A DNA stretch of 30,357 nucleotides from a virus. The stretch is taken from IMG/VR virus record IMGVR_UViG_3300017991_000311, positions 1-30,357 of that record; one strand, written 5' to 3'. The notes under the pieces are model-generated. The model made no database searches. It was not told where the DNA came from and saw only the letters and a list, made by a program, of their open reading frames with translations. Position 1 is the stretch's first letter, and each line of letters starts with the position of its first letter. Below, one piece after another: positions 24,240 to 29,436 of the stretch. A program made the translations under genes and the position numbers.

Positions 24240-24914
24240 CTAATCCCCAGGATTGCTATCTTTAGTGCGTTTTGAATCATTTACCTGCTTTTCCCATTCT
24301 GCGATTGTTAAGGGACCTGACGGATATAAGGTTAAACCACCTTCTCCCTCACCCGGGGGTTTTGGTGGCTCATCATCTAAATTGTACGATTGCCTTTCCA
24401 GTGGAATTAAACGACTGACTGCTAAAGAAACGGAATTGAATAGTGTTGATTTTTGCGCTGGGGGTATTTTAATATAAATTTTCTTTCCTTTATCTGTGAC
24501 CTTGCCTACAATTTTATCTTTTTTTAATTCATCTATAAAACGCACAGCCGTTTCCCTGCACCGTTTAATGAGGTTTCGGTGGCTTGTAATTATTCTAACA
24601 CCCTCTTCCGCAGCTTCTTCAATGGCTTCTTTTTCGAACTTTTCTTGCTCTTCCTTGGTGTTCACTATTTTAGTGTTCACTTTTGGTTTTTTGTTCACTA
24701 ATTTGGCTCGTACACTCTGCCGAACCCTTTTAGACAAATCTCTTTCTATCTTCTGCTCTTCTTTTATTTTGCAAACATACGCCGGTGAACACGCATGTTT
24801 TCGAGCAACTTCTCTTAAAGTCAACATTCCTGCAGCAATGTCTTTTGCAATGCCTTCAATGTCAAACCGAGACTTTTTTTTATTCTTGCCTTTCTTTTTC
24901 ATTTCTTTAAACAC
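24240..24914 (-). CDS. terS: Terminase small subunit candidate
   Basis: This 224-residue protein (GTG at 24914, or ATG at 24902) lies directly upstream of the large subunit. The N-terminal 25-60 region IEGIAKDIAAGMLTLREVARKHACSPAYVCKIKEEQ is a helix-turn-helix, as expected for DNA recognition at the packaging site. Helical oligomerisation-like regions follow, then a Pro/Gly-rich C-terminus (DDEPPKPPGEGEGG) that would contact the large subunit. The assignment rests on context and the HTH rather than a family match. Confidence 0.75.
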   Translation of the reverse strand: MFKEMKKKGKNKKKSRFDIEGIAKDIAAGMLTLREVARKHACSPAYVCKIKEEQKIERDLSKRVRQSVRAKLVNKKPKVNTKIVNTKEEQEKFEKEAIEEAAEEGVRIITSHRNLIKRCRETAVRFIDELKKDKIVGKVTDKGKKIYIKIPPAQKSTLFNSVSLAVSRLIPLERQSYNLDDEPPKPPGEGEGGLTLYPSGPLTIAEWEKQVNDSKRTKDSNPGD

Positions 24915-25176
24915 CCGCTTCTGTTAAAAACTGTATGAATGGCAACATTCTGTATTTGTACTTTCTGGCTTCTTTAATGCTGCCGGTTGAATGCTTTGCC
25001 ATGATCTGCTCGTAATATTCGGGGTAAAGAGTTTTAACTGTTTTCATAGATATTTGTTTAACTCTTGTGTTTGTAATGCCGTATATTGAAGCAACCTGAT
25101 TAAGCGTCCATCCTCGCAATACAGCAGATAGTATTACTCTGTTTCTTCTTGAACAAAAGTAGGGTTCTTTTCCCAT
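24907..25176 (-). CDS. Sigma-70 region 4-like helix-turn-helix protein
   Basis: This 89-residue protein has a centre that reads like sigma factor region 4: VILSAVLRGWTLNQVASIYG then ITNTRVKQISMKTVKTLYP, matching the G.TL.EVA...G.T..RV.QI...A...L pattern of the -35-binding helix-turn-helix. It has no region 2, so it cannot be a whole sigma factor. It may act as a late-gene activator that contacts RNA polymerase or DNA near -35. It overlaps the small membrane protein upstream and the terminase small-subunit start downstream. Confidence 0.65.
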   Translation of the reverse strand: MGKEPYFCSRRNRVILSAVLRGWTLNQVASIYGITNTRVKQISMKTVKTLYPEYYEQIMAKHSTGSIKEARKYKYRMLPFIQFLTEAGV

Positions 25177-25301
25177 TTATCTATAACCGACATTATCACA
25201 TTAATGATTTTTATAACGTAAACGAACATGAGAATTAAAACTGCAACGATTGCAGCCGCTATGATAAAGATTGCGTTTTCTGCTGTAATCGCTGTTTGCA
25301 T
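25134..25301 (-). CDS. Small single-span membrane protein
   Basis: This protein has 55 residues from the ATG at 25301 (GGAAG just upstream). A frame from 25316 adds MAGRK. A long hydrophobic segment (AIFIIAAAIVAVLILMFVYV then IKIINVIMSVI) is followed by a charged tail DKWEKNPTFVQEETE. It could be a holin-like or membrane-anchoring protein, but its place beside the terminase genes gives no clear role. It overlaps the sigma-like gene by about 40 bases. Confidence 0.6.
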   Translation of the reverse strand: MQTAITAENAIFIIAAAIVAVLILMFVYVIKIINVIMSVIDKWEKNPTFVQEETE

Positions 25302-25534
25302 TTTTCTTCCAGCCATCTGTACTGCCGCCAGGGTAGCTTTAGCTCTCTCGCTGCATGCTTTCTCTCCGACCTTGGCTTCCTGAGCATTGCCAAAACCCTG
25401 ATAATGAGAGGCGACATTTCGGGTTTGCTGGGAACCTTTATGTTGGTCTGCTTATCCCCACCATTCTGAATGTTATTCTTTTCACTTTGGGTATGATTCT
25501 CTGCAGCTTCCATATAATTTCCCTCATCCTCCAT
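25259..25534 (-). CDS. Basic protein, possible -1 frame extension of the upstream gene
   Basis: This 91-residue frame begins at the ATG at 25534: MEDEGNYMEAAENHTQSEKN. The frame is open from 25612, but the earlier part looks less coding. The C-terminal part (RVLAMLRKPRSERKHAAREL then PWRQYRWLEEKCKQRLQQ) is basic and helical, possibly nucleic-acid-binding. The ATG has no good ribosome site but lies exactly on a T TTA AAA slippery heptamer in the frame of the preceding gene, so it may be made as a -1 frameshift fusion. Confidence 0.5.
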   Translation of the reverse strand: MEDEGNYMEAAENHTQSEKNNIQNGGDKQTNIKVPSKPEMSPLIIRVLAMLRKPRSERKHAARELKLPWRQYRWLEEKCKQRLQQKTQSLS

Positions 25535-25710
25535 TTTAAATAACGCTTTATCTTTATCCTTGCCGGTGCAGCCTCGTACTCGTCCTGCCACCATTTTGGC
25601 ATTTGGGACCATAGCGGAATAACCTGAACGGACCGAATATCAACATGATTTGTTAAATTATCGTTTTTTTTACCGATTTCGCTCTTTTTAGACTCGCTCA
25701 GATGCTCCAT
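25438..25710 (-). CDS. Small protein overlapping a -1 frame
   Basis: This 90-residue frame begins MEHLSESKKSEIGKKNDN. The first 60 residues (through VQVIPLWSQMPKWWQDEY and APARIKIKRY) look genuinely coding. After about residue 60 the sequence becomes basic and less certain (MREIIWKLQRIIPKVKRITF). A slippery heptamer at 25534-25540 could move ribosomes into the -1 frame, where the more convincing sequence continues. No function is recognised. Confidence 0.5.
   Translation of the reverse strand: MEHLSESKKSEIGKKNDNLTNHVDIRSVQVIPLWSQMPKWWQDEYEAAPARIKIKRYLKWRMREIIWKLQRIIPKVKRITFRMVGISRPT
25534..25540 (-). other. Candidate -1 slippery heptamer T_TTA_AAA
   Basis: Read in the frame of the 90-residue gene the codons are TAT TTA AAA TGG. 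This fits X XXY YYZ, and a -1 slip enters the downstream frame exactly at ATG GAG GAT. No strong downstream hairpin was identified. Confidence 0.4.
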
Positions 25711-25758
25711 ATTGCGTTATCTCATCATGGTGAATGGTTTAATAAACGTGTTTTTTAG

Positions 25759-25845
25759 CTATTTCCCGGTATATTTACGCTTTGCGTATGAGAACGCAGC
25801 TAAAGCAAAAACAACGGTAACAAATAAAATAATAAAACCTTCCAC
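25759..25845 (-). CDS. Possible micro-membrane protein, GTG start
   Basis: A 28-residue frame starts with GTG at 25845, ten bases after GAGGGG and right behind the stop of the 69-residue gene. It is almost entirely one transmembrane helix (EGFIILFVTVVFALAAFSYA) ending in a basic tail KRKYTGK. Its size makes chance possible, but the ribosome site and positive-inside topology support it. Confidence 0.42.
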   Translation of the reverse strand: MEGFIILFVTVVFALAAFSYAKRKYTGK

Positions 25846-25846
25846 C

Positions 25847-26056
25847 TTAATCTTTCCCCTCGGCTATGCGTTTCATCTGCTTTTTCTTTCTTCGCTGATT
25901 TCTGACAGCTTTGTGGCCCAACTTTTTGCCGTATCGTGATTGCCTCTGAAGCTTTTTAGCTTCCCTGAGCTTCATGCGCTTTTTAGCTGTTTTTTCGTCC
26001 CGGTCCAGACCTAACTTTCTAGCCCAATAGTCAACTGCTGTTTCGACTACTCTCAT
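25847..26056 (-). CDS. Small highly basic protein
   Basis: This 69-residue protein begins MRVVETAVDYWARKLGLDRD and then becomes a long Lys/Arg-rich helix (KKRMKLREAKKLQRQSRYGK, RNQRRKKKQMKRIA). GGAAG lies just before the ATG, and it overlaps the end of the zinc-finger frame by about 26 bases. The charge suggests nucleic-acid binding. No family is recognised. Confidence 0.65.
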   Translation of the reverse strand: MRVVETAVDYWARKLGLDRDEKTAKKRMKLREAKKLQRQSRYGKKLGHKAVRNQRRKKKQMKRIAEGKD

Positions 26057-26209
26057 CTTCCATTACCTCTCCGGTTCCGTTACACTCAGGACATGGCTCA
26101 AAAGGAAATTTCTTGCCCTTTTCCCAATCCGGCATGTCTGATGGATATTTCCTGAGTATATTCTTTTTACCTTTGCAAATCGGACAAGTTTTTTTTTAGG
26201 GATATTCAT
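26031..26209 (-). CDS. DnaJ-type zinc finger protein requiring a -1 frameshift
   Basis: An ATG at 26209 overlaps the previous stop (ATGA). The zero frame reads MNIPKKK and then a sequence without recognisable features that stops at 26063. Shifting -1 on the nine-A run (26189-26197) gives TCPICKGKKNIL, continuing to EPCPECNGTGEV and a stop at 26031, about 59 residues in all. The CPICKG and CPECNGTG pairs are the hallmark of DnaJ-like zinc fingers. In that frame there is a TAA and no start codon, so expression needs ribosomal or transcriptional slippage. A missing A in the sequence would also explain it. The site fits A_AAA_AAA followed by C. Confidence 0.6.
26189..26197 (-). other. A9 slippery run
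   Basis: Nine A on the coding strand directly follow ATG AAT ATC CCT. The zero frame reads AAA AAA AAA CTT and the -1 frame reads on as ACT TGT, entering the zinc-finger sequence. Both -1 ribosomal frameshifting and RNA polymerase slippage are well known on such runs. Confidence 0.55.
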
Positions 26210-26691
26210 GCGGCCCTTCTCCGATCATAATTCTTGCCGTACATCTGAACGGTTTTACATTCCGGATCCAGAGCTTGGTAATAATCTGATAAATGAAATA
26301 CCCTGCCGCCGATCTCTTTTGTTGATTGATAAGCATGGCCACCCCAATGAGAAACCATAAAATAGTAAAGATCCGCCTGGGAAAGCCTTAACCTGGTCAA
26401 CCATTGCCATTCGGTCGAAGCAATGATGATGATTTTCATGTTCTGTAAGAATCGATCATCCGCTTCTTTCTTCGGTACGCCCACGGCATACTCCCAATCA
26501 TGGATCCGTCACGCCCGCTTTATTGACAGACCGCCCCAAACCGTGTCGGGGACAATCCAGTCCCCATACTTTCCCGGGCCTCATCCCCCTGCAACAGCGT
26601 CTATTTCCTCCTTTGTGGCTGTCCAAAAAGATTCAATCGCGTGTAGGGGGACGTCGGGGCCCTCAAACCTTATGCCGAGCTTTCGAAACAT
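26206..26691 (-). CDS. Phospholipase A2-like phage protein with two in-frame UGA codons (candidate selenoprotein)
   Basis: One continuous frame of 161 codons starts at the ATG at 26691 (AAGGA upstream) and is broken by TGA at codons 37 and 61. Around them the sequence reads AGG-U-GPGKYGDWIVPDTVWGG and LSIKRA-U-RIHDWEYAVG, followed by EADDRFLQNM. This is the pattern of phage/viral PLA2-like proteins, which carry GCGPG in the calcium loop and AC.IHD..Y at the His-Asp catalytic site (here His64, Asp65, Tyr68). Both TGAs stand exactly where I expect the conserved cysteines. Each is followed at 15-17 bases by a stem-loop with G in the loop, whereas the true terminal TGA is not. Standard calling would report only a 92-residue fragment starting at GTG 26484. 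Selenocysteine insertion is the favoured reading; a pseudogene is the alternative. It lies next to the holin in the lysis-like block. Confidence 0.65.
26475..26491 (-). promoter_or_regulatory. SECIS-like hairpin after UGA codon 61
   Basis: GTATGCC-GTG-GGCGTAC gives a seven-base stem with one G-U pair and a three-base loop starting with G. It begins 17 bases after the second UGA, so the loop is about 25 bases downstream. The spacing matches that of the first UGA. Confidence 0.5.
26548..26565 (-). promoter_or_regulatory. SECIS-like hairpin after UGA codon 37
   Basis: GGGGAC-TGGATT-GTCCCC gives a six-base perfect stem (seven with a flanking U-G) and a six-base loop with G in positions 2 and 3. 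It begins 15 bases after the UGA, which places the loop G about 22 bases downstream. This is within the range described for bacterial SECIS elements. Confidence 0.55.
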
Positions 26692-26698
26692 TTAGCGT

Positions 26699-26953
26699 TT
26701 ATATCCTTCGAGCCATCTCCCGCGCTTTTTTGACTTCGCTTCGGCCGGTTATGTATTTATACGCCGCCACGATCATGCTACCGAATGCAATCACATCAGT
26801 TATAATCTTTTGCGCAAGCGCTCCCATCTGTGGAATGTCCGTGTTCAGCATCGCTGACTGTTCTGGAGTAAACCCTCCAAAAAGGGCAATCAGTCCGACA
26901 ACCTCAATGGCTGCCGTTACCCAAAATTCTGATGTCAAAAATCCTGGTTTCAT
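26699..26953 (-). CDS. Holin-like membrane protein
   Basis: This 84-residue protein has two hydrophobic segments, EFWVTAAIEVVGLIALFGGF (about 9-28) and IITDVIAFGSMIVAAYKYI (about 50-68), separated by an amphipathic loop, and ends in a basic tail (VKKAREMARRI). A good ribosome site (AGGAGG) precedes the ATG. Size, topology and place in a block with lysozyme and lipoprotein fit a phage holin that opens the inner membrane. It could also be an unrelated small membrane protein. Confidence 0.7.
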   Translation of the reverse strand: MKPGFLTSEFWVTAAIEVVGLIALFGGFTPEQSAMLNTDIPQMGALAQKIITDVIAFGSMIVAAYKYITGRSEVKKAREMARRI

Positions 26954-27028
26954 TTTTACCTCCTGTTAATAATTAAAGTTTGCTTTCCGCCACCTTATTA
27001 CCGGTAATTTTTGTGCATGAGCTTTTTG

Positions 27029-27481
27029 TTATTTGAGGTATTTCGGCACAAACCTTGGCGTCGCCAGGGTTAAGCCGTCCCGAAATGCCTTGATAAACAA
27101 ATCAAGTCCAGCTCGGTCGTAACCTTCAATAAAGTCAATCGTTTCACCCTTGACCACCAAACCCAAAAGTTTGGTCGCCTTCGATAACAATATTGCGGTT
27201 TCTGCGTTGTGGCCGTATTTTCTGTAAATATAGACATATGCGACCTCCAGTGCGGCTTGTTTCAAATTCTCGTTCGTTTCGTTAAGCAGCTGGTCACAGT
27301 ATGCGATGTGTTCCTCAATTTTAGTCTGGTCTTCAAACCCGACAATGGTTCCGGCGATCTCTCCTGCTTCCTGGACAACGAGCTGGCCGGTTTCGGTCGC
27401 TGCATAATCAGCTAAACCTTGGAAGAACGTACATCCGAAAAATATAAAAATAATTGATAATATTACAGATAGCCTTTTCAT
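27029..27481 (-). CDS. Lipoprotein in the lysis block
   Basis: This protein has 150 residues from the ATG at 27481, which has GGAGG seven bases upstream (a frame from 27508 would add nine). The N-terminus MKRLSVILSIIFIFFGCTFF is a lipoprotein signal with a lipobox-like FFGC. The mature part is helical, with ETGQLVVQEAGEIAGTIV and LKQAALEVAYVYIYRKYG. It would be anchored by Cys near residue 17. A spanin-type role (outer-membrane subunit) is suggested by location only; the length and sequence are not typical of Rz1. Confidence 0.7.
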   Translation of the reverse strand: MKRLSVILSIIFIFFGCTFFQGLADYAATETGQLVVQEAGEIAGTIVGFEDQTKIEEHIAYCDQLLNETNENLKQAALEVAYVYIYRKYGHNAETAILLSKATKLLGLVVKGETIDFIEGYDRAGLDLFIKAFRDGLTLATPRFVPKYLK

Positions 27482-27494
27482 AGTGTTGCCTCCT

Positions 27495-28337
27495 TTAGTT
27501 TCCTCCAAATATTAATCTTGAGTCTATCTCCCTTCCATTAAGCTGGGGATTCTGACTAAACCCCTGTGATTTGATAGTTTTTTGCACACCCTGATTGATT
27601 TTTACTGGTGTTTGGCTTGGATTTAAATTTTTTCTGAGTGCTGCGGTAAAAGCTCCCTGCCATTTTCCGTCGATATAAGCGTCAGCTGATGTCTGATGGT
27701 CCTGACATCCTGAAAAAATAACATGGTTAAGACAGGATTTGCTGCCCATTTTTCGGTTCTGAAAGTCCCTGTTCGCCGACCTCATAATTATGTCTCTCGG
27801 GGGAGCTAAAAATCTCGGTTTAGCTTTTTTTAGGTTTCTTGACATGGTTGCTGAATGGCAGGCGTCACAGATGAAAGTAAGAAATGAGTTTTCTGGAAGG
27901 TCCCTGAAGATGTTGTCTAAAAGGTCGTCGGTGAAGGGATAGTCAAAGTCCATGTCATACGGACAAAGTATTTCGTCAAGTTCATCATCCAGCTCGTCGC
28001 CGTTTCGGTCCCGTACCTGAGAACCATGGCCGGAGTACTGGAATACAAGCTCGCTGTTGTCGTGATCGATTAGCCATATCAGGCGGTCTATGATATTATT
28101 TTTGGTTGCTCTGGAATTTGTTAAGACGCGAATATTGTCAGGATGGAAGCCAAATATATTGATCAGATCAGAGCGCAATCCCTCAACGTCGTTCACGCAT
28201 CCGTTCAGATTGCAATTCCAATCGGGTGGGTATTCGTTAAGGCCGACCAGGAGCGCATATTTTTCGGTCTTTTCTTCCGGAATGATGATTTCCTGATCCG
28301 GTTTGGATGGTTTGAAGAAGTCGCAAAGTTTACACAT
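27495..28337 (-). CDS. Metacaspase/caspase-like C14 peptidase in a lysis cassette
   Basis: This 280-residue protein has a clear caspase-like p20 domain: YALLVGLNEYPP (about 27-38), LNGCVNDVEGLRSDLI, FQYSGHGSQ with catalytic His104, and FICDACHSAT with catalytic Cys160. Acidic DRNGDELDDELDEILCPYD (about 110-128) resembles the calcium- or substrate-binding region of metacaspases. A C-terminal extension from about residue 170 contains HVIFSGCQDHQTSADAY, also typical of the family. The start has GGAGG six bases upstream and overlaps the lysozyme stop. Such proteases cleave after Arg/Lys and act in cell-death systems; here it lies between lysozyme and holin. The target is unknown. Confidence 0.88.
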   Translation of the reverse strand: MCKLCDFFKPSKPDQEIIIPEEKTEKYALLVGLNEYPPDWNCNLNGCVNDVEGLRSDLINIFGFHPDNIRVLTNSRATKNNIIDRLIWLIDHDNSELVFQYSGHGSQVRDRNGDELDDELDEILCPYDMDFDYPFTDDLLDNIFRDLPENSFLTFICDACHSATMSRNLKKAKPRFLAPPRDIIMRSANRDFQNRKMGSKSCLNHVIFSGCQDHQTSADAYIDGKWQGAFTAALRKNLNPSQTPVKINQGVQKTIKSQGFSQNPQLNGREIDSRLIFGGN

Positions 28338-28752
28338 GGCCTGCCTCCATCATCTTTGATAGTTTAATTGCCCTTTTCCCCACCTGTTGGGCCCATAAAG
28401 AATCAAGCATTTCCTCCGCAGCTTTAGAATATACTTGCGCTTCCAGCGCTGCTAAAAACTTTTTAAACCCATAAACCTTGAGCAAGCCCATATTAAAAAG
28501 CATATCGATCAATACTGCCCTTCGGACCGGATTAAGTTTTAGATTGTAATTTTTTATTAGGATTTCGTAATCAGATAGAGCGCCTTTATAATCCTGCTCG
28601 AATAATAAAGCCGCTACTTTGAAAGGAATTCTGCTGCCGACATGGAGGGCGTGGCCATATCCGACTGTAGGAACACCAAGACTGTCAAGATAGACCCTAT
28701 CTCGATAGCCTTCATGCTTTTGAATCATTGATTTTATTTCACTGTCTTCCAC
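28330..28752 (-). CDS. GH24 lysozyme (T4-type endolysin)
   Basis: This protein has 140 residues from a GTG at 28752 (GAGG seven bases upstream). The frame is open from 28887, but the extra 45 residues derive from a GC-rich inverted-repeat region and are unlike lysozymes. The catalytic triad follows T4 lysozyme spacing: Glu14 in KHEGYRD, Asp23 in VYLDSLG and Thr29 in VPTVGYGH. A long helical domain follows (AVLIDMLFNMGLLKVYGFKKFL) and the end is GKRAIKLSKMMEAG. It cleaves the glycan backbone of peptidoglycan. It has no signal peptide, so it needs the holin. It is the first gene of the lysis-like block. Confidence 0.88.
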   Translation of the reverse strand: MEDSEIKSMIQKHEGYRDRVYLDSLGVPTVGYGHALHVGSRIPFKVAALLFEQDYKGALSDYEILIKNYNLKLNPVRRAVLIDMLFNMGLLKVYGFKKFLAALEAQVYSKAAEEMLDSLWAQQVGKRAIKLSKMMEAGHV

Positions 28753-28773
28753 CCGTTTGCCTCGTGTGGGTTT

Positions 28774-28804
28774 TGCGGAGCGCGGGTGCGGACCGCACTC
28801 CGCA
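28774..28804 (-). repeat. GC-rich nested inverted repeat in lysozyme leader
   Basis: TGCGGAG and CTCCGCA form a seven-base outer stem around GTGCGG/CCGCAC, which can form its own hairpin. The block is strikingly GC-rich compared with its surroundings. No U run follows. It may hide or set the ribosome site of the GTG start 22 bases downstream, or be an inserted palindromic unit. Confidence 0.5.
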
Positions 28805-28878
28805 GGGTCAAAGTGATGTGGAAAGGAATGATGAAGTAGAAAATATTTTATCGAAGTGTGTAAAGTACTTTTTTGTGG

Positions 28879-28907
28879 ATTTCGCACATAGCGGCTATAT
28901 GCGAAAT
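28879..28907. promoter_or_regulatory. 29-base near-perfect palindrome upstream of the lysis block
   Basis: Fourteen-base arms (ATTTCGCACATAGC on the left, GCTATATGCGAAAT on the right) are separated by one G and differ at a single position. No U run follows on either strand near the stem. It is a good candidate for a dimeric repressor or activator site, or a strong RNA hairpin. Confidence 0.55.
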
Positions 28908-28981
28908 TTAAGTGAAAAAAGTTTGTTTTTTGGGTAGTAAAAGGAGTATTTTTGATTTAATAAAAGTTTAGGTACGGTTTT

Positions 28982-29125
28982 CTATTTCTCTTTTGAATCA
29001 ATTGATTCGGTTGTTGTCCAAGTAATTTTACATTTTAGGCACCTTCTTACTCTCTTAACATCATCACGATGCTTCCATGTTGTTATAATCTTTTGTTTTT
29101 CAAACCCGCAGTTCTTACATTTCAT
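28982..29125 (-). CDS. NrdR-like zinc ribbon miniprotein
   Basis: A 47-residue protein overlaps the previous stop by four bases (ATGA). Cys3, Cys6, Cys29 and Cys32 (MKCKNCGFEK and VRRCLKCKITWTTTES) reproduce the zinc ribbon of NrdR, whose ribbon has RRRR.C..C..RFTT.E. The ATP-cone that senses nucleotides in NrdR is absent, so it is a stand-alone ribbon. It could bind DNA as a small regulator. It is the last gene before the regulatory palindrome. Confidence 0.72.
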   Translation of the reverse strand: MKCKNCGFEKQKIITTWKHRDDVKRVRRCLKCKITWTTTESIDSKEK

Positions 29126-29436
29126 ATTTTCTTACCCTTATTCAGACTTAAAAATTCGTTGATGAATTCCAAACAACGCTGCTTTAAATCTTCCCCCTCC
29201 CAAAAATCAGGGTCCCGGTGTTCTTCCTGGTGCTCTGAGTGTAAAAGTGGGACGGTGAAAATATCAGGACTCTTTATTGCTTTTCCTGCCATTCCAAAAG
29301 TTTGATGTGCCGCTACCATAGGATCGTATTTCGTTCCTACCCTGCCCGATTTCAACGAAGATTTAGACCGGATAAACTTAAGGTATCTTTCTGAGCGGTA
29401 GTTCTTTATTTTCGGGATAGGATTCAATTCACCCAC
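29122..29436 (-). CDS. HNH-like / DUF968-like protein
   Basis: This 104-residue protein starts with GTG at 29436 and overlaps the upstream gene. The middle KYDPMVAAHQTFGMAGKAIK then SPDIFTVPLLHSEHQEEHR and FWEGED follows the pattern of phage DUF968/Ref-type HNH-like nucleases (A.H....G.G.K..D....PL...HH...H). The cysteines often present in that family are missing, so the metal site may be reduced. The Ref proteins act on DNA with RecA. The family call rests on the His pattern and is moderately secure. Confidence 0.6.
   Translation of the reverse strand: MGELNPIPKIKNYRSERYLKFIRSKSSLKSGRVGTKYDPMVAAHQTFGMAGKAIKSPDIFTVPLLHSEHQEEHRDPDFWEGEDLKQRCLEFINEFLSLNKGKKI

Larger units (their letters stand above)
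28753..28981 (-). promoter_or_regulatory. Regulatory-looking leader of the lysis block
   Basis: A 229-base stretch without a supported gene precedes the lysozyme. It holds a long AT-rich palindrome and a GC-rich inverted repeat, listed separately. A TTTACA word (near 28862) and TAAAAT (near 28850) occur, but their spacing does not make a convincing promoter. Confidence 0.45.

Noticed and set aside
24236-24280. Upstream start of the large terminase giving a hydrophobic N-terminus
   Set aside because: The apparent membrane-like stretch overlaps the small-subunit gene in another frame. The ATG at 24235 has GGGGA upstream and gives the usual N-terminus.
26206-26484. A separate 92-residue gene starting with GTG at 26484
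   Set aside because: The start lies inside the second hairpin, has no ribosome site, and would cut through the PLA2-like active site. The longer frame with two UGAs explains the conserved sequence upstream.
26206-26691. UGA read as tryptophan by a changed genetic code
   Set aside because: Other genes in the window use TGG for Trp and end with TGA, and the two positions correspond to conserved Cys rather than Trp.
28753-28887. 45-residue N-terminal extension of the lysozyme
   Set aside because: It is translated from a GC-rich inverted repeat, lacks family resemblance, and a GTG with a ribosome site gives T4-like spacing of the catalytic residues.
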